From assembly GCA_001544595.2 (NCBI GenBank), contig FCOH02000020.1:41500-105499 (forward strand): a DNA stretch of 64,000 nt, in the 5' to 3' direction. This stretch comes from Caballeronia peredens (GTDB lineage: Bacteria > Pseudomonadota > Gammaproteobacteria > Burkholderiales > Burkholderiaceae). This document shows positions 25,723 to 34,784 of this stretch, one piece after another (the stretch's first letter is position 1; every line of letters starts with the position of its first letter). Below the pieces are notes generated by a model, which was not told the origin of the DNA, did not search any database, and saw nothing but the letters and a program-made list of their open reading frames with translations. Position numbers and translations under genes: made by a program.

Positions 25723-28700
25723 CTATGCCTTCTCGACCTTCACGAGAAACGACTTGAACTCGGGTGTCTGCGAGTTCCCGTCGCCCACGGAAGGCGTCAG
25801 CGTGTTGACGAGATAGCCCGGCTGCGTGAGGCCCTTGAAGCCCCAGTGCAGCGGCAGGCCGACGGTGTGCACCTTCTTGCCCTCGATGGTCAATGGCTTG
25901 ATGCGCTTCGTGACAAGCGCCACCGCGACGATATGTCCGCGATTGCTCGACACCTTCACGCGATCGCCCGCAACGACGCCCACTTCCTTCGCATGCTCCT
26001 CGCCGATCTCCACGAACTGCTGCGGCTGGATGATCGCGTTCAGGCGCGCGTGCTTGGTCCAGTAGTGGAAGTGCTCGGTCAGGCGATAGGTTGTCGCCGT
26101 GTTCGGGAATTTGTCGGCGGTGCCGAACGCGGCGCGATCGTCCGGGAACACGCGCGCGGCGGGATTGCTCGTCGCCACCTTGTTTTCCGGGAAGAACGGG
26201 TTGTAGCCGAGCGGCGTCTCGAACGGTTCGTAATGCACCGGGAACGGCCCTTCGTTCATGCCGTCGCGGGCGAAGAAACGCGCCACGCCTTCCGGATTCA
26301 TGATGAACGGGCTCATGCCCTTGTCCGGCGGATCGTCGATCTTGAAGTCGGGCACATCTGGCCCCGACCACGTACGGCCGTTCCACGCGATCAGCTTGCG
26401 TGTCGGATCGAACGGCTTGCCGTTGAGATCGCACGATGCGCGGTTGTACAGCACGCGCCGGTTCGCCGGCCACGCCCAGGCCCAGCCGAGCGTCTGGCCG
26501 ATGCCCGTCGGGTCCGAGTTGTCGCGGCGGCCCATCTGGTTGCCCGCCTGCGTCCACGACCCGCAGAAGATCCAGCAGCCGCTCGCGGTCGAGCCGTCGT
26601 CGCGCAGTTGCGCGAAGCTCGCGAGCTGCTCGCCGCGTTTCGCGAGCACCTTCGTCTGATCCGCCGGATCGGTGACGTCGGCGAGCGCGCGGCCGTTGAA
26701 CTCCATCGCGATCTCTTCGGGCGTCGGGCTTTCCGGGTCCGCGTAGGGCCAGGTCATCTTCAGGATCGGATCGGGATACTTTCCGCCCTTCTCCTGATAG
26801 GCCTTTCGCATGCGCAGCCACAAGCCCGACATGATTTCCAGATCGCTGCGCGCCTCGCCGGGGCCGACCGCGCCCTGCCAGTGCCACTGCAGCACGCGCG
26901 ACGAACTCACGAGCGAGCCGCGCTCTTCCGCGAAACACGTCGTGGGCAGGCGGAAGACTTCGGTCTGGATCTTCGACGCATCGACATCGTTAAATTCGCC
27001 GTGGTTCTTCCAGAACTCGGAAGTCTCGGTCGCGAGCGGATCCATGATGACGAGCCATTTCAGCTTCGACAGCCCGAGCCCGATCTTCGCCTTGTTCGGC
27101 GCCGCGGCGAGCGGATTGAAGCCCTGGCAGACATAGCCGTTCATCTTGCCCGCGGCCATCAGCTCGAAGACCTGCAGCATGTCGTACGACTTGTCGAGCT
27201 TCGGCAGAAAGTCATAGCCGAAATTGTTCTCGGCCGTCGCGTTGTCGCCCCACCACGATTTCATGAAGCTCACATGGAACGCGCGATAGTTCTTCCAGTA
27301 GCTCAGCTGGTTCGGCCGCAGCGGCTGCGCGGCGCGCTTCTTGATGAACTCGTCGAAGTCCTGCTCGCTTTCCATCGGCAGGGTCATGTAGCCGGGCAGA
27401 AGATTCGACATCAGGCCGAGATCCGTCAGGCCCTGAATGTTCGAGTGTCCGCGCAACGCATTCATGCCGCCGCCCGCGATGCCGATATTGCCGAGCAGAA
27501 GCTGCACCATCGCGCCCGTGCGGATCATCTGCGCGCCGACCGTATGATGCGTCCAGCCGAGCGCGTACAGAATCGTTCCCGCGCGATTCGGCGCGGCGGT
27601 CGTCGCGAGCGTCTCGCAGACCTTGAGGAACTTGTCGGTCGGCGTGCCGCACGCCTTGTTCACCATCTCCGGCGTGTACGCGGCGTAGTGCTGCTTCAGC
27701 AGGTTGTAGACGCAGCGCGGATGCTGCAGCGTCGGGTCGGTCTTGACATAGCCGTCCTCGCCGCGCTCGTAGTCCCAGCTCGATTTGTCGTAATTGCGCT
27801 TCGCGGCGTTATAGCCCGAAAAAATGCCGTCCTTGAAAGCGAAGTCCTCGCGCACGATGAACGACATGTCCGTGTAGTTCTTCACGTACTCGTGCTGGAT
27901 CTTGTCGTTCGTCAGCAGATAGTTGATCACGCCGCCGAGGAACGCGATGTCCGTGCCGGTGCGGATCGGCGCGTAGAAATCCGCGACCGATGCGGTGCGC
28001 GTAAAGCGCGGATCCACCACCATCAGCTTCGTCTTGCGATGCGCCTTCGCCTCCGTCACCCACTTGAAGCCGCACGGGTGCGCCTCGGCCGCATTGCCGC
28101 CCATCACCAGAATCACGTCCGCGTTCTTGATGTCGACCCAATGGTTCGTCATCGCTCCACGGCCAAACGTCGGGGCAAGACCTGCCACCGTCGGGCCATG
28201 TCAGACACGCGCCTGATTGTCGAATCCGAGCATCCCGAGACTGCGGACGGTCTTGTGCGTCAGATAGCCGACTTCGTTGCTGCCCGCCGACGCCGCGAGG
28301 TAGCCCGTGGTCAGCCAGCGATTCACTTTCTTGCCGTCGGGCGTCGTCTCGACGAAATTCGCGTCGCGGTCTTCCTTCATCAGCACGGCGATGCGGTCGA
28401 GCGCCTCTTCCCACGAGATGCGTTTCCACTCGTTCGAGCCCGCCGCGCGATGCTCGGGATAGAGCAGCCGGCTCGGACTGTGAATGAAGTCGATGAGCGA
28501 GGCGCCTTTCGGGCAGAGCGTGCCGCGATTGACCGGATGATCAGGATCGCCTTCGATATGAATGATGCTTGCCTTGGCGTTCTTGGCGTTGTCGCCCAGG
28601 CCGTACATCAGAATTCCGCAGCCGACCGAGCAGTACGGGCAGGTGTTGCGCGTTTCCGTGGTGCGCGACAGTTTGTATTGCCGGACCTCGGCGAGCGCGG

Positions 28701-28791
28701 GTGCCGGAGAGAAGCCCAATGCCGCCAGGCTCGATCCGGCGAGCGTGCTCGCGGAGACCTTCAGGAACTGTCGACGTGACATTTGGAGCAT
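25723..28791 (-). CDS. fdoG: Formate dehydrogenase alpha subunit, selenocysteine-containing (UGA at 28201-28203)
   Basis: Catalytic Mo/W-bis-MGD subunit that oxidises formate to CO2, 1022 residues if the internal TGA is read as Sec197 (E. coli FdnG Sec196, 1015 residues). The N-terminus has a Tat signal (SRRQFLK) and a 4Fe-4S site, CPYCSVGCGILMYGL. The context around the TGA is QARV-Sec-HGPTVAGL, the standard active-site sequence, and the frame stays open on both sides. A SECIS-like hairpin follows at once. The ATG at 28791 is chosen for its GAGGG site. Gene finders may split this into a 197-codon and an 821-codon piece; they are one gene. It is exported and works on the periplasmic side. Confidence 0.96.
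28164..28203 (-). promoter_or_regulatory. Selenocysteine UGA codon and SECIS-like hairpin in fdoG
   Basis: Reading the minus strand, TGA (28201-28203) is followed 14 nt later by GGCA-GGTCT-TGCC at 28174-28186, a short stem with a GGUCU loop. The bacterial SECIS of fdhF/fdnG has a similar apical GGUC loop that SelB binds. The surrounding bases can extend the stem partly. Confidence 0.8.
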
Positions 28792-28913
28792 GATTGCCCT
28801 CGGCGCGTCGTGGGGTGGGTTTCTGAAGTATATGGTGCGCGATGCATCCGCGCAGATGACCCCGACATGGGATTTGCACGGATGCCGGCGCGCAACCGCT
28901 GCATCGTTTAATT

Positions 28914-28934
28914 CACGTTCTGGAATGGAACGTG
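28914..28934. repeat. Inverted repeat in the divergent promoter region of fdoG and yihY-like gene
   Basis: CACGTTC and GAACGTG pair around a 7-nt spacer (TGGAATG). The repeat lies midway between the two divergent starts at 28791 and 28993 and could be an operator. No promoter boxes are clear. Confidence 0.35.
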
Positions 28935-28992
28935 CTCGACCGAGTGAAATCCGAACGCGCCGCCCCTGTTTCATCGAGCCGAGAGGTCCGTC

Positions 28993-30333
28993 ATGAGTTC
29001 CGTGTCAACGCAGAAGATCGAAGCCGCGGTCAAGAAAGACGCATCGTGGGTGCTCGGCGCCCTCAAGCAGTTCTCGCAGGACCGTTGCGCCGCGATGGCC
29101 GCGAGCATCGCGTTCTACTCGGCCTTTTCGCTTGCACCGACACTCGTCATGGTAATTGCCGTCGCGGGCTGGGTATTCGGGCCGGAGGCCGCACGCGGCC
29201 AACTGTTTCATCAGGTGAACGGGCTGCTCGGCGATCAGGCGGCGTCCGGCGTGCAGAGCATCGTCGAGAATGCGCATCGCAGCGGCGGGACGGGCATCGC
29301 CGCGATCATCTCGTTCGTGCTGCTGGCGATCGGCGCATCGGCGACATTTTCCTCGCTCAACACCGCGCTCAGCATCGTGTGGCCGCTCACCGGCGAACAG
29401 CGCTCAAGCGTGATGGCGATGGTGCGCGTGCGGCTCATCTCGTTCGGGCTCGTGCTGGGCGTCGCGTTTCTGCTGATCGTGTCGCTGGTCCTCGATACCG
29501 CGATCCAGGCGGTCGGCATGTGGCTGTGGGGCGATTCGCCGTTCGTCATCATCGGCGACGTCGTGCAGATGGTGGCCGGTCTCGCGATTCTGTCGGTCGC
29601 GTTCGGCGCGCTGCTCAAATTCCTCCCCGACGCGCCCGTGCAATGGCGCGACGCGCTCGTCGGCGGTCTGGTCGCCGCGGTGCTGTTTTCCGCGGGCAAG
29701 AAACTGTTCGCGCTCTATCTGACGCACGCGGGCACCGCGAGCGCGTTCGGCGCGGCCGGCTCGCTCGCCGTGCTCTTGATGTGGTTGTATTTCTCCGCCG
29801 CCGTGCTCCTGCTCGGCGCCGAATTCTCGGCGGCCCGCGCGCGGCTGCACGATCCGCGCGGCGCCTGGGGCATGCAGAACAACGGCCGCGTGCCGCCGGG
29901 AAGCCGCGCGAAGATCGGCTCGCTGCTGGCGTCGTCCACGCGCACGGGGGCACCCGCCGCCGCTGCCGCGTCGGTCGCGGCGGCGGGTGCACCGGTCGCG
30001 TCTGCGGGCGCGCCGGTCCCGGAGAGCGCGCGGCGCGTGATCGGCGCACGCGCGCAACACTCGCAGCAACTCACCGGTCAGGCGCGCCGGAAAGTGTCGG
30101 CCGTGGCGCGCGCGCTGGAGTTGTCGCGCAAGATCGCGCGGGCGGAATCGACGGCCACCCGCGTCACCGCGCTGGCGATGGTCGGCGCGGGCCGCAAGGC
30201 GTCGCACGCCAACCGGGCCGTGCGCCGGCATCCGTGGCGCGCGGTCCTCGTCGCGGCAGGCGCGGGCATGGCGGTCGCCCTGCTTTCCCGCCGCGACTCC
30301 GCACGATTCGACGACGAAACATCGCGAAACTGA
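28993..30333 (+). CDS. YihY/BrkB-family inner-membrane protein with extended tail
   Basis: Protein of 446 residues. Residues ~20-290 are the YihY/BrkB domain with six helices and the motifs MAASIAFYSAFSLAPTL, FSSLNTALSIVW, and GTASAFGAAGSLAVLLMWLY. The family was once called ribonuclease BN, but that is an annotation error; its function is unsettled. The last ~150 residues are an Ala-rich linker and a basic helix ending RRHPWRAVLVAAGAGMAVAL, which resembles the C-terminal membrane anchor of DUF883 (ElaB/YqjD) ribosome-binding proteins. GAGAGG precedes the ATG. Confidence 0.88.
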   Translation: MSSVSTQKIEAAVKKDASWVLGALKQFSQDRCAAMAASIAFYSAFSLAPTLVMVIAVAGWVFGPEAARGQLFHQVNGLLGDQAASGVQSIVENAHRSGGTGIAAIISFVLLAIGASATFSSLNTALSIVWPLTGEQRSSVMAMVRVRLISFGLVLGVAFLLIVSLVLDTAIQAVGMWLWGDSPFVIIGDVVQMVAGLAILSVAFGALLKFLPDAPVQWRDALVGGLVAAVLFSAGKKLFALYLTHAGTASAFGAAGSLAVLLMWLYFSAAVLLLGAEFSAARARLHDPRGAWGMQNNGRVPPGSRAKIGSLLASSTRTGAPAAAAASVAAAGAPVASAGAPVPESARRVIGARAQHSQQLTGQARRKVSAVARALELSRKIARAESTATRVTALAMVGAGRKASHANRAVRRHPWRAVLVAAGAGMAVALLSRRDSARFDDETSRN

Positions 30334-30656
30334 CACGCCGCGCAGTCACCGCGGCTGTCCAGCGAATCCGAAAAATCGCGTCGGAAATAAATCGTTTGTT
30401 ATTTGATTCGAGGGTAATTGACTGCCGGCAGGACTTTGACGGCTTTAAAACCCGCACGTCGCGCGGAACTTTTCCGAACCCGGTCTGTCATCTCAAAACT
30501 TTTGAATCGCCGCCCGGAGAGGCATGATGGGCGGGCGTCACGGCTGAGTGTCTGTTTTTTGAGACAGTCTATATTTTTTCATTTCTTAAGTTTCGAAACG
30601 TTGCGTTATTCTCTGCGCCGGCAACAACGATTTTAATCATTCGCGTGGAGAATTCG
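30334..30656. promoter_or_regulatory. Porin upstream region
   Basis: About 320 bp without a gene. It turns AT-rich near 30550-30600 (TATATTTTTTCATTTC), as expected for the promoter and leader of a highly expressed porin. I cannot place -35 and -10 boxes with confidence. Confidence 0.4.
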
Positions 30657-31823
30657 ATGAAACGATTCGCACTGACGTCCCTCTCGCTCGCCATGCTCGG
30701 CGCAGCAGGCGCGGCACAGGCACAAACGAGCGTGACGCTGTATGGCGTGATCGACGCTGGTATCGGCTACGTGAGCCATGCCAACGCGAACGGCGACAAG
30801 CTCGTGGGCATGATCAACGGCAACCTGTCGGGCGATCGCTGGGGCTTGAAGGGTCAAGAAGACCTGGGCGGCGGCCTGAAGGCAATCTTCCAGTTGGAAA
30901 ACGGTTTTGACGTCGGCACCGGCCAACTCGGCCAGGGCGGTCGCGAATTCGGCCGTCAGGCATTCGTCGGCCTGACGAGCAACCAGTGGGGTACGGTCAC
31001 CCTCGGTCGTCAGTACGATCCGCTGGTCGACATGGTCCAGGGCATCACGGCTGACAACTACTGGGGCGCGATCTTCGCAACGCCGGGCGACGTCGACAAC
31101 TATGACAACTCTCTGCGCGTAAGCAACGCCGTCAAGTACGTGTCGCCGAACTTCTCAGGCTTCCAGGTCGAAGGCCTGTACGGCTTCAGCAACCTGGCGG
31201 GCACGACGGGCCAAGGCCAGACGTGGTCGGCAGCTGCGACGTACAACAACGGCCCGCTGGCTGTTGCAGGCGGCTATTTCTACGCGAATAACCCGAGCGC
31301 TGGCCGCGTGCCGGCAACCACGACCAGCGGCTGGGGCAGCCCGTCGTCGGACTCGCTGTTCAACAGCCCGGTCAACGGCGCCTATTCGACGTCGCAGGCC
31401 ATCGGCATCGCTCGCGGCGCGATTCAGTACTCGATCGGCGCATTCACGGTCGGCGGTTCGTACAGCAACGCGCAATACAAGGCTGACGGCGCATCGCGTT
31501 TCGGTTCGGAGCACTTCAACATCGGCAACGGCTTCGTGAACTTCCAGGTCACGCCGGCTCTGTTGACCGGTCTGGGCTACACGTACACGAAGTCGGGTGG
31601 CGACACCTCGGCGACGTACCACCAGGTCAGCCTGGGCGCCGACTACTCGCTGTCCAAGCGCACCGACTTCTACGCAGTTGCGGCTTATCAGCACGCAAGC
31701 GGCGATCAGCGTAACCGCGACGGCGGCACCAACTCGGCGCAAGCGTCGATCGGTTCGTACGGCTTCGAAAGCGGCCGCAGCCACCAAGAGACGGTCATCG
31801 TCGGCGTGCGTCACAAGTTCTAA
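30657..31823 (+). CDS. Gram-negative trimeric porin (OmpC-like, Burkholderia type)
   Basis: Outer-membrane beta-barrel channel of 388 residues for small hydrophilic solutes. It has a signal peptide (MKRFALTSLSLAMLGAAGAAQAQ) followed by SSVTLYGVIDAGI-type first strand (here TSVTLYGVIDAG). The L3-region motif GRQYDPLVDM, the repeated SRWGLKG-type segment and the C-terminal strand ending VGVRHKF with final Phe are all typical. GTGGAG stands 8 nt before the ATG. Codon use is strongly biased (preferred AAC, CTG, GGC), fitting high expression. A strong terminator follows. Confidence 0.96.
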   Translation: MKRFALTSLSLAMLGAAGAAQAQTSVTLYGVIDAGIGYVSHANANGDKLVGMINGNLSGDRWGLKGQEDLGGGLKAIFQLENGFDVGTGQLGQGGREFGRQAFVGLTSNQWGTVTLGRQYDPLVDMVQGITADNYWGAIFATPGDVDNYDNSLRVSNAVKYVSPNFSGFQVEGLYGFSNLAGTTGQGQTWSAAATYNNGPLAVAGGYFYANNPSAGRVPATTTSGWGSPSSDSLFNSPVNGAYSTSQAIGIARGAIQYSIGAFTVGGSYSNAQYKADGASRFGSEHFNIGNGFVNFQVTPALLTGLGYTYTKSGGDTSATYHQVSLGADYSLSKRTDFYAVAAYQHASGDQRNRDGGTNSAQASIGSYGFESGRSHQETVIVGVRHKF

Positions 31824-31880
31824 GAACAACCGACGGACGTGGCACGCGAGTGCCGCGTCTGGAGGACCGCAGTACACTCG

Positions 31881-31914
31881 AACAGCCATCGGCCTTGCCG
31901 ATGGCTGTTTTTTT
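31881..31914 (+). terminator. Rho-independent terminator of the porin gene
   Basis: A 13-bp perfect stem (AACAGCCATCGGC / GCCGATGGCTGTT) with a 3-nt loop and a run of eight T. Confidence 0.95.
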
Positions 31915-32029
31915 ATGCGCGCGCGACACGGCAAAGCGCAACAAAATGTCAAGATCGGCGGCGCGCGCGCAACGCGTCCAGACGACGGCAGCAGAATCTC
32001 CTACATATCGATATTGGGAGATTTGCACG

Positions 32030-33007
32030 GTGCCGCTACGCTCACCCTTCCATCGTTTCGTCGCCGTCGTCGCCTGTCTTGCGGGCGCCGCGTGCGGAAC
32101 GGTCGCTCATGTTCCGGCCGGCGATTCGCCCGCCCTGCCGCTGATCGTCGCGCATCGCGGCGGCGCTGCCGATTATCCCGAGAACACGCTGATCGCCATC
32201 GAGGGCGCGCTGCACAATCGCGCGGATGCGATCTGGCTCACCGTGCAACTCACGCGCGATGGCGTGCCGGTGCTGTATCGTCCGGCCGACCTCTCGGTGA
32301 ACACCGACGGCCAGGGCGCGGTCGCGGACTTCGATCTGGCGGCGCTCGAGCGGCTGAATGCGGGATGGAACTTCGCGCCCGATGGCGCGGGCGGCGCGAC
32401 GCGCTATCCGTATCGCGACCATCCGGTGCGGATCCCGACGCTCGTTGCGGCGTTGCGCGCGATTCCGCCGGCCGTGCCCGTGATGCTCGACATGAAAGCG
32501 CTGCCCGCCGCGCCTCAGGCGGACGCGGTTGCGCGCGTGTTGAACGAAGAAAACGCGTGGCCGCGCGTGCTGGTCTATTCGACCGATGGTGCCTATCAGC
32601 AGGCTTTCGCGGCTTACCCTCAGGCGCGCTCGCGACAGTTCGAAACGCGCGATGCGACCCGCGCGCGGCTCGCGGCCGTGGCGCTCGCGCACGCCTGCGA
32701 AGATCCGCCGTCGCCCGAAACCTGGGCCGCGTTCGAATATGCGAGAAAGGTGGAATTGGTCGAAAGGTTCACGCTCGGCGAAGCGCGCTCGGCGGTCACG
32801 GCGAAACCGTGGACACCCGAAGCGATCCGGTGCTTCCGCACGAACGGGGAAACGCCGATCGTCGCGAACGGTGTCGACAGTGCCGACGACTACCGCGCAG
32901 CGGCCTGCCTGGGCATCACCGCCGTGCTCGCCGATTCGCCGCGGAAAATGCGCGCGATCAGGGCGAGCACCGCACTTCCGCTGCAATGCCCGTCCGACGC
33001 ACGCTGA
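32030..33007 (+). CDS. GDPD-like (glycerophosphodiester phosphodiesterase fold) protein, catalytic residues lost
   Basis: Exported protein of 325 residues from a GTG at 32030 with GGGAG upstream. The N-terminus is a signal sequence with a possible lipid-attachment Cys (CLAGAAC). The GDPD start motif VAHRGGAADYPENTL is intact, but the second motif that should read like IE-D-V reads IWLTVQ, and the HD of the third reads YRPADL. Two metal-binding acids and the second catalytic His are therefore gone. The barrel scaffold (LTRDGVPVL, IPTLVAALRA, VMLDMKA) is recognisable. It is probably a binding or regulatory homologue, not an active phosphodiesterase. It ends 4 bp from the convergent Anbu gene. 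Confidence 0.8.
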   Translation: MPLRSPFHRFVAVVACLAGAACGTVAHVPAGDSPALPLIVAHRGGAADYPENTLIAIEGALHNRADAIWLTVQLTRDGVPVLYRPADLSVNTDGQGAVADFDLAALERLNAGWNFAPDGAGGATRYPYRDHPVRIPTLVAALRAIPPAVPVMLDMKALPAAPQADAVARVLNEENAWPRVLVYSTDGAYQQAFAAYPQARSRQFETRDATRARLAAVALAHACEDPPSPETWAAFEYARKVELVERFTLGEARSAVTAKPWTPEAIRCFRTNGETPIVANGVDSADDYRAAACLGITAVLADSPRKMRAIRASTALPLQCPSDAR

Positions 33008-33011
33008 CGGC

Positions 33012-33881
33012 TCACTGCTGCGGCGCGTTGCCGGCCGGGTTCGTGTCCTCGGCAAGCGTCTGCGCGGGCGCGTCCGAGCCGCACGGCAGATCGCCGATGA
33101 CGAGCCGCGGCACCGTGCTGCGCGCCTCGCGCGGACGTAACGGCACGTTGTCGAGATCGGTCCAGGACGGGTTCGGAATCTCGCCGAAAAGCTGCCGCAG
33201 GCGCTCGCCCCAGGTGCGGTTGATCATCTGGTAATACGTGCTGTTGTTGTCGAGCGTGGCGAAACGCGTCACGCGCAGCGAATCCTTCTCGTACACCAGC
33301 AGATCGAGCGGCAGACCGACCGACAGATTCGAGCGCAGCGTGGAATCCATTGAAATGAGCGCGCACTTGGCGGCTTCGTCGAGCGGCGATGCGGGCGTGA
33401 TCACGCGATCGATGATCGGCTTGCCGTACTTCGATTCGCCGATCTGAAAATACGGCGACACGCGCGTCGATTCGATGAAATTGCCCGCCGCGTAGATCAT
33501 GAACAGACGCGGCGGCTGCCCGCAGATCTGCCCGCCCAGGATGAAGCTGCAATTGAAGTCGACGCTGAATTCCGCGAGCGACAGCGCATCTCGCCGATGC
33601 ACTTCGCGCACCGCGGCGCCGACGATGCGCGCCGCCTCCGCCATGTTCGCGACGCTGTAGAGCGTGGGCGCGTCGGGGTCGGACGGCTCCGCGAGCAGAT
33701 GCGTCACCGCCTGCGTCAGCGCAAGATTGCCCGCCGCCAGCAGAACGATCACGCGCTCACCCGGTTGTTCGAAGACAACCATCTTGCGCGCGGCGCTCAC
33801 GTGGTCCACGCCGGCGTTGGTGCGCGTGTCGGAGAGGAACACGAGTCCCTCGTCCACGCACATGCCCACGCAATAAGTCAT
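33012..33881 (-). CDS. Anbu proteasome-type peptidase
   Basis: Member of the Anbu (ancestral beta subunit) branch of the proteasome/HslV family, 289 residues. After the initiator Met comes Thr2, the expected N-terminal nucleophile, in MTYCVGMCVDEGLVFLSDTR; SDTRTNAG and AARKM supply the Asp and Lys of the site. AGGACGG precedes the ATG at 33881. It follows, on the same strand, a transglutaminase-like gene, an alpha-E gene and an ATP-grasp gene, the standard Anbu neighbourhood. The operon is thought to make and process a peptide-like product that is not known. Confidence 0.93.
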   Translation of the reverse strand: MTYCVGMCVDEGLVFLSDTRTNAGVDHVSAARKMVVFEQPGERVIVLLAAGNLALTQAVTHLLAEPSDPDAPTLYSVANMAEAARIVGAAVREVHRRDALSLAEFSVDFNCSFILGGQICGQPPRLFMIYAAGNFIESTRVSPYFQIGESKYGKPIIDRVITPASPLDEAAKCALISMDSTLRSNLSVGLPLDLLVYEKDSLRVTRFATLDNNSTYYQMINRTWGERLRQLFGEIPNPSWTDLDNVPLRPREARSTVPRLVIGDLPCGSDAPAQTLAEDTNPAGNAPQQ

Positions 33882-33986
33882 GTCGATCCGTCCTGAAACA
33901 AGCAAACCACCATTGTACTGAGCGCGCCCGCGCATCGCATCCATCCTGTCTTACGGCACGCGCCGGGCGCCGCTTGAGCAGCGCGT

Positions 33987-34781
33987 TCACTGATCCGGGC
34001 GGGCATCGATGCTGACGCTGACCGTCAGCGTTTCCTCCTTGCCGCCGACGCGCGATCCGCGCACGGGCGCGGCCGATTCGTAGTCGCGTCCCACCGCGAG
34101 GCGGCAGTGGCGTTCGTCCGCGAACGCGGCTTGCGTCACGTCGAGCGTGACCCAGCCGTGCTCGACCCAGACATCGACCCAGGCGTGCGCCGTTGCGGTC
34201 TCGCCGCCCGCATCGACATATCCGCTCACGCAGCGCGCCGGCACGCCCCGCGCGCGGCAGCACGCGAGCATCAGATGCGCATGATCCCGCGCCGCGCCGA
34301 CGCCGCGCGCGAGCGCCTGCGCCGCGGTGCTCATCGGCTGATCGGCTTCGCTCACATGGCGCACGCACTCCCCGATACGCTCCGCCAGCGCGACGAACGC
34401 GTCCGGCGTATCGAGCGCGGGCACGCGCCGGGCGAGATCGCGGATCGCCGCGTCGGGCGCGGTCAACGTGGTCGCGCAGGTGAAATGTTCGAGGGGAATC
34501 GGACCGGCTTCGTCGAAGAGACGGCCCTCGGGAAGCGCTTCGGTTTCCACTTCGCCGCTCACGCTCACGTGAATCTCGCTATGCGGCTTGGTCAGCACGA
34601 GCGTTTGCAGCGCATTGCCGTAGGCGTCGCGTGCGTCGTCGAGCTTGGCCGGCGCGTCGACGTGCCAGTGCCGCACGATCTGCGACGAACCGCTCGCGGG
34701 TGTCACGCGATACTGCTGGATCGAATACGTGACCGGCGCAGCGTAGTGATAGCGGATGTCGTGGCGAATGGTCAGCAGCAT
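33987..34781 (-). CDS. Transglutaminase-like protein lacking the catalytic Cys
   Basis: Protein of 264 residues with the bacterial transglutaminase N-terminal domain (MLLTIRHDIRYHYAAPVTYS) and a papain-like core. The core normally reads GVCRDFAHL; here it is GAARDHAHLML, so the nucleophile Cys is Ala. The His (TAHAWVDVW) and Asp (TLDVTQ) remain. The protein is probably a non-catalytic partner in the ATP-grasp/alpha-E/Anbu operon. It starts 3 bp after the alpha-E stop. Confidence 0.88.
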   Translation of the reverse strand: MLLTIRHDIRYHYAAPVTYSIQQYRVTPASGSSQIVRHWHVDAPAKLDDARDAYGNALQTLVLTKPHSEIHVSVSGEVETEALPEGRLFDEAGPIPLEHFTCATTLTAPDAAIRDLARRVPALDTPDAFVALAERIGECVRHVSEADQPMSTAAQALARGVGAARDHAHLMLACCRARGVPARCVSGYVDAGGETATAHAWVDVWVEHGWVTLDVTQAAFADERHCRLAVGRDYESAAPVRGSRVGGKEETLTVSVSIDARPDQ

Positions 34782-34784
34782 GAT

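Noticed and set aside
28201..28203. TGA as a true stop or a frame-breaking mutation in the formate dehydrogenase gene
   Set aside because: The codon sits at the known Sec position with matching context, a SECIS-like hairpin and a full Sec machinery nearby.
24745..28779. 1344-codon plus-strand open frame across the formate dehydrogenase operon
   Set aside because: It runs opposite three certain genes and its translation is Arg/His-rich without any motif.
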